Assembly (NCBI GenBank): GCA_038093975.1
Contig: JBBPTG010000007.1
Location: 248,001 to 312,000, forward strand
Direction of reading: 5' to 3'
DNA length: 64,000 nt
Source of the DNA: Chalciporus piperatus
Lineage: Eukaryota; Basidiomycota; Agaricomycetes; Boletales; Boletaceae
Numbering within the stretch: the stretch's first letter is position 1; each line of letters opens with the position of its first letter. The notes beneath the pieces are model-generated. The model made no database searches, was not told the DNA's origin, and worked only from the letters and a program-made list of their open reading frames with translations. Below are positions 48,783 to 60,325 of this stretch, piece by piece. The position numbers and the translations under genes are program-made.

Positions 48783-50382
48783 TTACGTGGGCTTGGTAGC
48801 CTTGACGTATACATCCGCGAAGGGGTTCCGCTTCTTCGCTGGTGCCTTGTCAGGTGTCCAGCCAGCCTCTGCCTTCTCCTCTTTAAGTGTCCTCACGACG
48901 TCCAAGAAATCTTCGACCGCCTGGGCGGAGCTTTGAATGTGCAACACGATACGCGACCCGTTGAGCTTGATGGGTTTCTCCAGTGCACCAGCACGCTCGA
49001 CGACTTCCCAGTACTCCACACCGATCGTGGATGGGTCATAAAACAGCTAATAGTCCCAAATTGACTCGTCAGATGCAATCCCAAGAAACGAAATGAGCGA
49101 CCGACGATGCAGGTTTCGGCGGGACTCAAGATTCCAACTCCGATGTCCTCCAGACCCTGTTGCATGCGCTTAGCGAGCGCGTGGACACGAGGAAGGAGAG
49201 GGAAGTTGTGCGTGAGTGCGTAGGCGGCACAGCCGACCAAGTAACCTGTCTGGCGCATTCCTCCACCGAAGAGCTTTCTGAACCACCGTGCCTTGGTGAT
49301 GAAGGCCTTGGTACCAACCAAACATGTTCCGATTGGCGCACCTTGAGAGGGGAGAGTCATAAACACCACGGGGTAGGTGGAGGAAAAATGCGGGATGTCT
49401 CACCGAGACCCTTGGAGAGACACAGGCTGACCGAATCAAAGGGGTCACAGATCTCTTTCATGGACAGTCCTGTCCCAACGGCCACGTGCCAGATTCGTGC
49501 GCCGTCCAGGTGCATGATGATGTCCTGTGCATGCGCATTCTTCGAGATCTCCAAAATGTCCGCTTGGGGGATGATGGTCCCGTTGAGCGTATTCTCCAGT
49601 GCGATGATTCGCGTCGGCGCGCTGGACAAGGGATAAAGTGAGATATGTGCTTGGACAGGTGAACACGTCTTACACATGTACATCGGTGCCAGACACGATG
49701 CGAGGCTGAATGTCTTCCCAAGTGAGATGGTGTCCTAGGGGGATATGAATATCACATGGACGCGCAACAGTAATATGAACGCACCGTTCGCAGGGAAAAT
49801 CGGGATGGTGTTTGCCTGCGAGTGGAACGCTGCACCACCAGCCTCCATACTAACACCTCCATGAGTCACGCAGCCCAAGAGCAAGTTCCACAAACACTCA
49901 CCGATAGATGTGCGAGCGGGCATCATTGATGATAGAATGAGGTGGCTGTTGCAAGTGAGTCCGTATGGCGATTTGGTTGGACATCGTCCCAGAAGCCAGG
50001 AAGAGACCGGCTTCCTTGCCGGTTATCTTGGCGATGTGGGCTTCGAGAGCTGCGGTGGATTCGTCAAAGTAGACATCATCGCCGAGGGATGCCCGAAGGG
50101 CGTACTCGCTCATCTCCTTCGTTGGGACTAGTCATCATCTGCGATTTAGCTCACGTTCGTAGCGTATGAAAACGCTGCAATCTCATTTACCTGTGATCGT
50201 GTCGGCTAACGAGGTCGTTTAATATATAGTTGGTCATATCATGGCTGGGGAAACTTACAGATAAACGCTCTCGAAATCTCCTCAAGCTTGGTAACATTGT
50301 CTTTCTCTTGATTCTTTGTGAGAATGTCGCACTTGACCTCGTCAAAGAGCTGGGCAAGTCTAACGTCGGTGACAGATGGCAT
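48783..50382 (-). CDS. GLY1: low-specificity L-threonine aldolase
   Basis: PLP enzyme splitting threonine or allo-threonine to glycine and acetaldehyde. Exons (minus): 50382-50259, 50205-50191 (15 nt), 50127-49902, 49849-49785, 49734-49674, 49621-49404, 49341-49106, 49046-48783; 402 aa. The 15-nt exon supplies SDTIT of the conserved (R)SDTxT-x-PT-x-EM motif. Others: LGDDVYFDESTAALE, LFLASGTMSNQIA, IIMHLDGARIWH, SVSLCLSKGLGAPIG (Schiff-base Lys), KLFGGGMRQTG. The C-terminus ends in a basic Pro/Lys tail. An upstream in-frame region to 50430 lacks support. Confidence 0.94.
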
Positions 50383-50933
50383 GGTGGATGGGTGTCCATA
50401 GCTGGCACACGATTGCGTATTTATACACACAGAGGGTTATAATTCTGGGGCTGGGAGGGGAATAGGCTCACTTGATCGCACGGAACTCCGGGAAAACATC
50501 CGATATGTAATCCGCTATCGCCTGTGTCCCTTATGGATGCAGCACGGAGGGGCAACATTCCCAAGCATTGTTGCAGCATATAAATGCGAAATGCCGTACA
50601 GGGTGTGCTCCGGTCCAATCAGTCTGCATCAAGTAGTTGAACTAAGCCCGTCTCTCAAATGGGGAAGCATGTAAGTTATGTCGTGATCTTTTTCGTGAAG
50701 AACATCATGCAAGTCGTATATGCAAACGAGTGAACAGCTTGGTCTGAATCGGAATGGATGCAAATCCCCATGAATGTACCGTGAAGTAAGGGAAGGTGGG
50801 GAAGAAAACAAAAAGGTAAGGACTCAAAGCTATCCACAAGTCAGCGAATAATCATAAAAACAATCCAAGGATCAACACGAGATGAATAAAATGGATATGA
50901 TGGCATGGATAACCATTGACAACTGCTTCCCCT
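50383..50933. other. intergenic region
   Basis: 550 bases between the GLY1 start and the CBS-PB1 stop, both on the minus strand. It should contain the GLY1 promoter and the 3' UTR of the CBS-PB1 gene. No gene or repeat seen. Confidence 0.4.
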
Positions 50934-53304
50934 TCAATCGCGCGTCAGACGCGAGATGGTAAACACACTGAGAATGACGATCGCAAGCGCGCCTACACTC
51001 GCAGGAAGCAACAGGTCCTTGGGGATACCCATGACAAGCTCCTGTTGGGGCGGTGGTACATAAACTTGAACGGGAGGAGTAGGTGTAGGAGTCGGGGTCA
51101 AGACGACTGGTTCTGGAGCAACGACCTCTGTCTTCTCAACGGCCTTGACATCCTCTTTCGCAGCGGCAGCGGCCTCGGCAGCCTTGGCTTCGCTCTTGTC
51201 AGCGCCCGCTTCATCCCATTGTTTGCCACCCTGGATGAACAATACTACACGATCCGAGCCAGCGGTGCGTGCGATCTTGACAGCGTCAGCGATATCACTG
51301 TCGCTCGTGATCAACACAGTATCTCCATCGGCATCCGTGTACGACAACAAAAAGTCAGTCGGGTCAGGCCTGTGGTCTGCATCACCATCGTACGAAGTGA
51401 AGAACGGGTCCGTGACGAGTTTTCCAGAGACGATCTCGCGGAGCGTCTCGACGTTGTCATGTCTTGCCTGGAAACGGTGTGTCCGACCACTTGGCGTGCG
51501 GAACTTGAAGACATAGGTGCCATCGTCGACAGGTACACTCGAGGCTGCGCCTGCGATGCTGGGAATGTTGTGTCCTCTCCTGCGGGGATACACATCAAGA
51601 GCAGACTCGTGGTCATCGTCAACGACAGAAGCTGAGTCGTTGGGATGGACTTCTGAGTGAGGCGACTGTTGAAGGCGAGACAAGTTGTGCGCAGAGATAG
51701 AGTACCCATCGGTCGCGGGATGTGAGCCTGAAATGGCGGATTCGGTGTCGTCGTGACCGCCGATAGAGTCGAAGAAGCGACCCCACATTGGTCCACCCTC
51801 CGTGTCGGCATTCTCGCCAGCTGCTTCAATGCTCATCGCGTTCATCTGCAAAAGTCAGAAGAGGTAAATTACAGCTGAGAAGACATCACGGACCTGTTCA
51901 AGCGTGGCGTACGTCAATTTGAGTACATCGACGATGGCCACCAGCCGTCCGTCGGCCTCCACAACAGGCAGATTGAGATAGTGTCCAGCTATTGACAGGT
52001 GTCTCAGCGAAAGCTTTCTCGGAACTAGCTGAACTCACTGTGCATCTTCTTGAGCGCATCGTGCACAGTCATGGTTGGAGGTGCAGTGTCCGGATGAGGA
52101 GTCATGACACGGATCACACTGCAAATCCCGGCATCCAAGCCAGCAGCGATAACCCGAAGCACGACATCCTTGCTCGTGAAAATACCGGCAATCTTGGGAT
52201 CGGAACCTGGGGAGTTTTCCATCACGCAAACGGCGGTGACTCTACGCTCCTTCATCAGCTTGGCCACTTCACGAACGGTCGTTTTCGGGGTCACGGTTGC
52301 GGGTTGTGTGCGCGAGTCCATGACTGTCGTGAGATCGGGCAATGCAGTCTTTTCCCGAAGGGTATCTACGTATGCAAGCATGGCAGCAGCTTGAGAGTTT
52401 GAAGCTATTCCAGGACCAAGCTCTGACTGTACGCCGGCAAGAGCATGGTATAGTTTCTCCGATGCTGACGAGCTGCGTTCGACCTTGTTAAGGGCCTCAT
52501 GGAAGACCTTGGTAATATCAAGCAAACCGACGACATTTCCCTCTTCGTTGCAGACGGGCTGCGACAGTTTGGCGAATGAGACAAAGGAAATGAACCAAGG
52601 TTCGAAGACTGACCAAATGACGGAAGTGTTTTTGAACCATGAGTTGAAGCGCCTCGGTTGCGCTCGTGGTATCACGAGTGACCATGGGGCTGCGGGTCAT
52701 AATCTGACTGACGGGAGTAGTATGTGGGTCGAGTCCCTCTGCAGTAACCTTTCGGTCTATGAGTGGGAGCACAGGCCAAAGTATAAGTGTGACATACTCT
52801 GTATGCCAAGTCCTTTGCAGTAAAGATACCACTGAGACCCTCCTCGTCATCTACGACGAGTACACAGTCTGTACGCTTCGCCGCACATAGCTGACTGGCT
52901 TCCGCGACGGTGATATTATCTGGAACGGTGAGAGCAGGACTTGGTTTTAGAGCAGCAACGGTTCCCTTTGCGACAGGAGGTTTCGCGGAACGTTTACTGC
53001 GACCTGGTTGGAACGTCGTCGAGATTGTGCGCTTTCGGGCAAGTTCGGATTCGATTTTCTTGCGGATTGCCTGTATGGGGAGGTTAGGGACTGAAATGGG
53101 AGTGTATGACGCGACGCGTCTCACTTCGTCTCGCTTTGACTGCTTCTTTCTGTTCTCGGAGACGGAGAGGTTTGACATGGACATGGATGCAGAACTGACG
53201 TGTCTTGGCTGTGGGTTTAGATGTTGTGGAACTGGGGATGCAGAACGGTCTAGAGTTCTGTTGTTAGTGGACGGTGAGTGGGATGGGACGGGTATGCGGG
53301 ACAT
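50934..53304 (-). CDS. CBS and PB1 domain protein with C-terminal membrane anchor
   Basis: Exons (minus): 53304-52798, 52748-52614, 52558-52039, 51988-51894, 51845-50934; 722 aa. Two pairs of CBS motifs bind adenosyl nucleotides: LSGIFTAKDLAYR, VVGLLDITKVFH, IAGIFTSKDVVLRVIAAG and HYLNLPVVEADGRLVAIVD. A PB1-type domain follows (TYVFKFRTPSGRTHRF ... LSYTDADGDTVLITSDSD, the acidic OPCA-like loop). The end is Ala/Lys coiled coil, a Thr-Pro repeat, then a single hydrophobic segment (LLLPASVGALAIVILSVFTI), so the protein is probably tail-anchored. Relative: fission yeast Mug70. Function in fungi is poorly defined; energy-state sensing is an inference from CBS. Confidence 0.9.
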
Positions 53305-53621
53305 GATCGTCAGCGGGAAAAGACGTCGACGTGAAAATGACTGACTGACTGTTACTGACCCCGGGATTGACTGTCTCTAACAATCTCACTCGACGGTCAC
53401 ACATCCTTTGTCCTTGTTTGTCACTTCCTATTTATTTATTTTTGATATTCATCCATTCTCAATAGATATTTTTTCGTGAATCATGAATGAGATTGCGACC
53501 AAAAAACATATCGACGGGTGTTCCATCGTACAGGAAAGCAGAGCATATCAGCACCGTCCAATCCTGCAATACATTATCGTCCGGCCAGCCGTTTGCCGTC
53601 CACCACCCGTCAACTCATCAT
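53305..53621. other. intergenic region
   Basis: 317 bases between the CBS-PB1 start and the TMEM33-like stop, both minus. An A/T-rich tract at about 53430-53480. No gene seen. Confidence 0.4.
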
Positions 53622-54787
53622 TCATTCTCGCCTCTGCTCGAGCACACCCCCTGCCCACTTCGCAGTAATCTCGCGAGCCTTGCCATACACCATCCCAACG
53701 ACTGGCGGCAACCCGGGTCGGTTCAAGACAGCAGAGATACGCGCGTCGGTGTACGACACAGCATCCCGTGTGAACGCAGACTGGTAGTATCGCTGACGCA
53801 AAAAGTGCGCGAAGATGAGCGGTGCCATGAGCGAGTTGCGGAAAAGGAGTGCTCCAAACGCGACCCGCACACAGATGACCAACTCAGCAAACGCAACAAC
53901 GCGCATAGCGGGTTCATAGTTGGCTGGAGGAAACAACGTTAGCCATCATTCCCTGACCACTCCGGCGACATACCTTTCACCCACAACTGTAAACGTTTCG
54001 CGAGAGGGTGGGGTTGGGGAGGTCCACCAGCAGTGGCAGGTGGCCCCTGAGGAAGGTATTGAGACATCAAAGTCGTACGCGTGAACGTCAGCGCATGGAA
54101 GAGCGAGAACACAAAGTATGGCATCAACGCGACTGTCCATCAAGTTGAGCATCTTCCTAAACTGATCAAACGTAACCCTTACAAGCAACTGGTTTGGACG
54201 TCCACCAGAAGAACGCGAGCAAGAAGTATTGGACGTTCTGCCAATCACGTTGAGTACCCGTCACACTCTCGGACGACAGCACACGCACCTCGTCTGTTGC
54301 TGCCTTTTTCACAAACGCCAAGTTAGGTTGGGGAGTCTGGAAGGCACAAGGTGTGAGCATCATCAAAACACGCGACCAACGGCAACCGCTCTCACCCCGA
54401 GAGATTTGCTGCAACACGCGGAAACGGTAACATCAGTAAAAACGCCACGCCGCTACCATGCATAACACGTCCTACTCACTGGCACACGATCGCATAGCTG
54501 ACAAGCGCTCCCAAGAAGCTCGCTGAGGGGGAAGAAATCGTTTGCACCAGCACACAGAACACGCCACAACGACAGGCTTACCTTTGTACCACCAAGTAGA
54601 AATGGTCGTGAAGGTAGCCCACGCAATGAAGTATCTCAACGCCGCAACCAATAGCAAGAAGTGGCCTCCTGCCCATAGATAGTGCTGCACACGCAACCCA
54701 TACAAAGTGGTGCACGGATAGGGTTCACGGTCAGCGAGGGGTGTCCACGATGAGCGAGATGAATAAAAATACCTGAGTCGTCGCCAT
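53622..54787 (-). CDS. TMEM33/Tts1/Pom33-type ER membrane protein
   Basis: Multi-pass ER and nuclear-pore membrane protein that shapes ER tubules. Starts with a 15-nt coding exon 54787-54773 (MATTQ), then 54684-54582 (HYLWAGGHFLLLVAALRYF...TWWYK), then several short exons (ASFLGALVSYAIVC; PQPNLAFVKKAATDEVR; NVQYFLLAFFWWTSKPVA; ALMPYFVFSLFHALTFTRTT), and a last exon with NYEPAMRVVAFAELVI and LLFRNSLMAPLIFAHFLRQRYY, stop at 53622. VQYFLLA-x4-SKPV and FSLFHALTFTR are family marks. About four membrane segments. Some of the small central exons are placed by motif rather than checked base by base. Confidence 0.88.
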
Positions 54788-55039
54788 TGGTATTGTACTG
54801 AACGGATTAGTGGAAGATGAACGAGATAGAAATTTTGGCTGCGAGGCTATGGCGCAAGCGAACTCATAAACTTGGTCGACCGTTTGCCTGCTGTTCAGTT
54901 TAGGGCAGGTGTACACGTAACCTTGTGGGCGTTCGCGTACCCCTCTAATAATATAGCAAGTAACAGACTCTAATTCAGCGCCTCAAACAACACGCAAGAA
55001 AAAGGTCGCAGTCAAGTAAATACGTCGATATAGCCTTTG

Positions 55040-56998
55040 TCACCGACTCCACTGCTGTCCTGACGCTTTTGCCTTCTTCCGTTCCTTACCCTTCCTATAC
55101 ATCTCCTTGTCGACCGATTTCTTCCCCAACGTCTCCATCCGCTTCTCCTTGCCATCTCTCCTTGAGGTATCTCTCCGTGAACCCGACCCTTCAGCTTCCA
55201 CAATATCCGCTTCCTCACCACTCTCCGCACCCTCGCCTAGGGGCATATCCTCCCAAACCTCTTCATTCTCATCCTCTTCGTCCCGTCTCCTCTTCTTTCC
55301 GGCATTCGATTTTCCGCTTCCGCCTCCAATGTTGATGTTTACGCGTGGTGGAACAGCAAAGCCGAACGCCTTCCCAACTTTGGTGAGGTCGAGCGCATTG
55401 ATGTCGAATATTTTCTTAAGGGAATACGAAGCGTATGCTTGGAGATATGACCTAAATCCGTCGCGTGCAGACTGGTGCAGGAAATAGTTGTTTTGTAGTA
55501 GTTTTTCCAACTAGACATTGGCGTACGTTAATAAAGGGAGTCCACATGGAATCACGAGAGCGCACCTGAGTCTGCACATTGGCGATCCGATCGGTAGGGA
55601 AAGTGTACTCGTTCAGAGGAACTTTGGCATCCTTCAAATACCTCAAGAATCCCAGTTCGCTCTCTAGCAGGAACAACAGACTTTTTCCGACTTTCCCAGC
55701 CCGTGCAGTACGTCCAACACGGTGGATGTAGTCTCTTGGGTCGTCTGGTGGATCATACTGGATAATCCAGTCGACACGAGGGATGTCGAGTCCACGGGCG
55801 GCAACATCTGTGCAAAGTAGGATTCCAGATTCCGCATTGATGAATTCGAAGAACGTATTCGTGCGTTTTTGTTGTTTTTGTTTGCCCTGCGTGCCCATCA
55901 GCCAATTAGTGGTCGAGAGAGAGTCGACGAGAACGCACATGTAGGTCGAGCACTGGGATATCGATGTAGTTTAACAGTTCTCCGTGATATTTCACGGAAT
56001 TGCAGCTCGAAAAGAAGACGATAACCTTCTTTTTCAAGTTCTTTTTGAGGAAAGTGAAAAGGAGGAGGAAACGACGATCGGATGGGCACGCGACGTATCC
56101 TTGTGAAAGTGTTGCTACCGTGCTCGTCGCCTCTTCCTTGTCGACATCGACATGTAAAGGGCCGGGACGAAGTGATATGCGCGCGAGGTCCTGAACTTTC
56201 GTGGTTTGCGTAGCCGAAAAAAGCATAGATTGTCGACCATCTATCAAGAATTTTTAGTCAAACCAAAAAAAACCGAATACGCCTCAGCGTCCCACCATTT
56301 GGAAGAATTCCAATAATCTTCTTCATCTCCTCCTCGAATCCGATTTCCAATATTCGATCTGCTTCGTCAATGACGAGAGCTTTTAGATTCCGGAAGACGA
56401 ATCCTTTGGTATTCTGCCCTCGTAAGTATTCGGTAAACCTCCGGGCATGGATTCACGTACTTCGAGGTGATCGAGTAACCGACCAGGGGTTGCCACGATG
56501 AGGTTGACACCCTTCTCCAGCTTCTCAGCCTCCGCTCTCCGATTCGCACCACCAATGACGATACCAAACGTTTGCGAGTGATACGCCATCAAGTCTTTTG
56601 CAACGCCGAATATTTGCAGCGCTAGCTCTCGTGTGGGGGATACGATGATGATACCGGTTCCTACATGCACCGCGATTCAGTCGTCAGAGGTTCTGGTGGT
56701 AGATCGGATGTGCACACGCACCGTTTCTCGGCTTGAACTTCATACGATGCAGCAATTCGACGGCAGGGATCAAGAAGGCGAGTGTTTTTCCTGAGCCGGT
56801 TCGGGCAGCACCAAGGACATCCTTCCCAGCAAGTAGCGGAGGGATTGCCTTGGCCTGCACGGGTGTCATGGTCTTGAACCCCATGTCTGCAAGGGCTTTA
56901 TTTGTCGGTTCTGAGAGGTCGAGCGAGGAGAATGGTTCTCGATCCGCGACATCTTCTTGAGGAGTTGCTGAAAGCGCAGTGGGTGTTTCTTCCGTCAT
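55040..56998 (-). CDS. HAS1: DEAD-box RNA helicase Has1 (DDX18)
   Basis: Nucleolar ATP-dependent RNA helicase needed for both 40S and 60S assembly. Starts [16 protein letters not shown] at 56998. Motifs in order: Q motif [18 protein letters not shown]...[19 protein letters not shown], Ia PTRELALQ, Ib [34 protein letters not shown], then [46 protein letters not shown]. The Has1 C-terminal block [20 protein letters not shown] and [16 protein letters not shown] precedes a Lys/Glu-rich tail. About five exons with short introns, e.g. donor GTGCGT after VLDLH near 55939. Confidence 0.95.
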
Positions 56999-57414
56999 TT
57001 GAGGTCGTCGAAATCAGCAGCGACGCTGAATAGACGCAGACAGTCGTCGGTCGAAGAAACAAGCAAGATATTCACTGACAAGGCGTAAAGATTCGACAGC
57101 AAATGATCTCAGGTACGTCACGTGACCTTGATCAAGGAAGAGCGCAGAACTCGAGAGCACAGTTTTCTCCAATTGATCTCGTTTGTCGGAACGCACATAT
57201 GCAGGCATATCATATTAACTCGGGAGTACATATTGGGCCAAGTATATGCTTGGAGTTTGCCCGATAAACCATACGACCAACTCAGGGAAAGACCATACTC
57301 GTGACCGACCGCTCTGCACTATGACAGAGATGGATGAATCTGAAGGGAATGCGTGTAATGCGAGCAGGATCGTAAGTACATGAGTGCAAAGCTACATCTG
57401 ACTCAAGGCTTCCT

Positions 57415-58012
57415 TCACTCTGCGTCAACGACAGTCGTTTGAAGGCCCTATAAAGGAGTATTAGCAAGTCGAGTCAAAAGATCCACCAAACAGTACCTTG
57501 AAAGATGTGACAGTGACGTGGCTGGCATATGTGTACAGCTTCTCTTTTGCGTTCTCCTCGTCGTTACGCTTGCCTGAAATAGGTTGAAACAGGTGTAAGG
57601 CCAACCGAACAAAGTAACGTTAAGACATCAAAGATACGCACGCTCAAGCTTTACCCGTATCCGGTGAGGAACAGTCTTAATTCCCTGTGCCCATAGAGCC
57701 TGGTTGAGTTTGGGGTCGACGCGCACGTCCTTGGTGCCCATTGCCTTTGCGGCGAATGCGACCACGGACTTGACGGCCCATGGGGCGCGCTTTTTAAATG
57801 AGCGGCCATGCACGAGTTTGTGGAGGTGGATCGTGTACTCGCGAGTCACGACGTCCTGGAGGGCAGATCGCTTGCCGGTCTGTATGCCACAATTTCGCAG
57901 TCAGTCAAACGGAGCGTAATCGTGGTCATATAAACGAACTTTTCCGTCTTTTGTTCTGGCCTATAGGTGTATTAGAATGGATTGACAAACGGGTGTCGTA
58001 GTTACGCACCAT
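57415..58012 (-). CDS. RPL31: 60S ribosomal protein eL31
   Basis: Exons (minus): 58012-58010, 57960-57940, 57879-57642, 57573-57497, 57447-57415; 123 aa, the usual eL31 size. The first coding exon is just the ATG, followed at once by an intron (GTGCGT...CTATAG). Then [78 protein letters not shown] and [14 protein letters not shown]. Highly conserved throughout. Confidence 0.96.
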
Positions 58013-58572
58013 GTCTTGGGGATGCCGATGTCGATGAGCTGATGGGTAGTTGGACTTTGCACGTCTGAGGCAAGTCGAAATAAAGTTGTGGCTTGCATGC
58101 AGCACTTCGGCAATTTCCGGTCTCGTCAAATGTTTGGTCACAGTCTCTTGCCTCTTAGACTTGAATTTAACAACTCAGTGTTCCCTTGTGTTTCCCATCG
58201 AACATCGCAAACAGTTGTCTCATTCTACCTCGTACGACATAGTAGTGCACCCACGAGATTTGATCCGATATTGTACATTTCTTACCAACAATCAATAATG
58301 GACAATGTGTTCAATCCAACCTTTATGCATTCGGATCCTGGTCCGAGTAGTTGCACTCTCAGTCTGAGCGTTGAGCAGACGACGAACAATTGCATCCAAC
58401 GATCCATGTAAAGTTAAAAGCATGTGAAGACACAGTTCACCTACAAAGTTACTCCTCGGTTGGAACTAGTCTGGTAACCAGCCCGTCTATGAGGCAAGCC
58501 GTCCTATCGACGGCTTGCCTCATAGACGGATTGGTCACCAGTCTAGGTTGGAACTTGGCTCCGACCACCTCA
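58013..58572. promoter_or_regulatory. divergent region between RPL31 and PTH2
   Basis: 560 bases with the starts of both genes facing out. It holds the RPL31 promoter (TG/C-rich near 58013-58090) and, close to PTH2, a long hairpin (listed separately). Open frames seen here on + are not supported as genes. Confidence 0.5.
58464..58548. repeat. long hairpin (fold-back) upstream of PTH2 start
   Basis: A perfect 21-bp inverted repeat (58483-58503 with 58509-58529, 5-base loop ctatc) extends outward with mostly paired flanks (TAG-x-CTGGT-x-ACCA pattern) to about 58464 and 58548. It ends about 25 bases before the PTH2 ATG at 58573, so it would probably lie in the 5' leader. It might be a small MITE-like element or a folded regulatory RNA; no target-site duplication is evident. 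Confidence 0.85.
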
Positions 58573-59590
58573 ATGACCATTTCCAGTGAGTGCCATATAC
58601 CAGCAGTTGCTCACAGTCCCCACATCTCATCTCTTAGCTCGCAACATTCAAGTGCTTTCCAATGTACTCATAGCCTGCGTTTCGCTCGGGCTGGGATTCT
58701 ATTTTGGGTCGCGCTTCGACACGAAGGTCTCACCCCCAGTCGTCCCACAAACGGACGTCAAGGTAGAACCAGAACCTACACCCGAATCACAGGAGAGCGA
58801 TGACGAAGATGAAGATGAAGAGGGCGAAACAGCCGACGGTGATCTTTCCGCTGTCAAAGCAGGAATGTTCGAACACTGCAAGCTTGTGAGTGTTGGTGCC
58901 TGTCTCGGCTCACGACCCAGCCTTAGGAATGGGGTCGACGTTTAGGTGTTGGTTGTACGGACGGATTTGAAAATGACCCAGGGCAAGGTTGCAGCACAGT
59001 AAGCGACCGTTTTGTACGCCCCAGGATTTCTCTGACCTGCCCAGGTGTGGGTATGTGGCTATCATCGCCTGGCAGAACATCTCACTGGAGAGATAATCTT
59101 CTAGTCATGCGACGCTAGCATGTTATAAAGCACTCATGACGACAAACCCAAAGGTAAGTTGATTCGTGATAGTCGCGTCTCCGACTCATTACAGGACACA
59201 CTAGTTGGTACAACACTGGGAGAGAACTGGGTATGTATGAACCTCAGGTGTGGTTGGGTTACTGAGGCTCAGGGTCCCACAGACAAGCGAAAATTGCCCT
59301 CAAAGGGTCCTCGGAGGATGAGTTGCTGGAATTGGAGGCGATTGCGAAGAGCCTCAACCTATGTGCTCGCTCCATCATAGACGCGTATGTTTCATGGTTT
59401 TGGTAGTATGCACTAGTTGAACCGCTTTTCAGAGGCCGAACCCAGATTGCGGCGGGATCGCGTACGGTTTTGGGAATCGGTCCTGGTGAGTATACACACA
59501 CTTGAGCGCAGATCCACCTTTCTCATCCAAGGGCTTGCAGCACCGGTAGATCTCATAAACCAGGTTACTGGGCATCTCAAGCTGTTGTGA
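58573..59590 (+). CDS. PTH2: peptidyl-tRNA hydrolase Pth2
   Basis: Releases peptidyl-tRNA dropped from ribosomes. Nine exons: 58573-58585, 58638-58885, 58946-58998, 59045-59050 (6 nt), 59105-59153, 59205-59230, 59283-59384, 59433-59485, 59541-59590; 199 aa, all in phase. The N-terminus has a membrane segment (IACVSLGLGFYFGS), then an acidic Asp/Glu linker, and the catalytic domain VLVVRTDLKMTQGKVAAQCGHATLACY. The six-base exon gives the Cys and part of the next Gly in AAQCGHA. Then LVQHWERTGQAKIALK, IIDAGRTQIAAGSRTVLGIGP and VDLINQVTGHLKLL end the family core. Confidence 0.94.
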
Positions 59591-59738
59591 TATGGTCTGC
59601 TGATAGACATGTGCTTGTTGGACGGGTACCGTCAAATACAGTGCTTCCGGATACATATGCGATAGTCAATGTGCGTGCTGTTTGCAAAGTAGGTCTAGGC
59701 TGTGGGGTTCGAGACCCCGTTTTGTTCTGCGTCACCCT

Positions 59739-60325
59739 CTATAAACCCAAACCCGTTGCCCCCCCGCTAGATGCATTCCCACCATGCCCGGCGTTATCTA
59801 TAGATCATGGCTCGCGTTAGTCTCACTGACAACATATGCGGAATAGCTGTACCTGAATCAAGCTCAATCAATCCAGGGTGGTCGCCGGTTATCGATCCTC
59901 CTTGCGCCTGTCCACCAGGTCCCGATTCAGCGAAGCCGTTGCCCACAGGTAGCTTGCTCTTGGTGCTACCGCGCCCGAGCGCGGCGAGCACTGCGTTTCC
60001 CCTGGATGCTCCAGAAAGAGCATTTCCGCCACTTCCTGCATTCTCTTTGGGACCGTTAGAGTTGGAGTGCTCGCGACCGAATTTTCTACTCACCAGATCC
60101 AATCTTGATTAACGACAGGTCGACGAGGTCAGACGCGTCGCATCCAAGGGTCAGGTCTGTGCAAGGGTTGGATGCGGCGGTTACGGAGCCTCCGCCTGCT
60201 TGACCGCCTACACCTGAGGAGGCACTGCCGACGCTGTTGCGTGCCGGTAATTCGTCGACTGGAAGAGTGTGCACGATTGCCGCGAGTGCGACGAGGATGA
60301 GAGAGAGAGCAGAGTAGGAAGGCAT
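59739..60325 (-). CDS. small secreted Gly/Ser-rich protein
   Basis: Exons (minus): 60325-60094, 60035-59853, 59797-59739; 157 aa. Signal peptide MPSYSALSLILVALAAIVHT, probable cleavage near residue 20. Mature part is Gly/Ser/Ala-rich with GGQAGGGS and GGQAQGGS repeats and only two cysteines (CTDLTLGC). Ends GHGGNASSGGATGLGL. No catalytic motif or GPI signal. Could be a cell-wall or effector-like protein; function unknown. The + strand small frame over the same area is its antisense. Confidence 0.75.

Noticed and set aside
59712..59730. tRNA T-arm-like sequence (GGGGTTCGAGACCCC)
   Set aside because: The 4-5 bp stem and TTCGAGA loop look like a T-arm, but no matching acceptor, anticodon or D-arm could be found upstream, and it overlaps the 3' flank of the secreted-protein gene.
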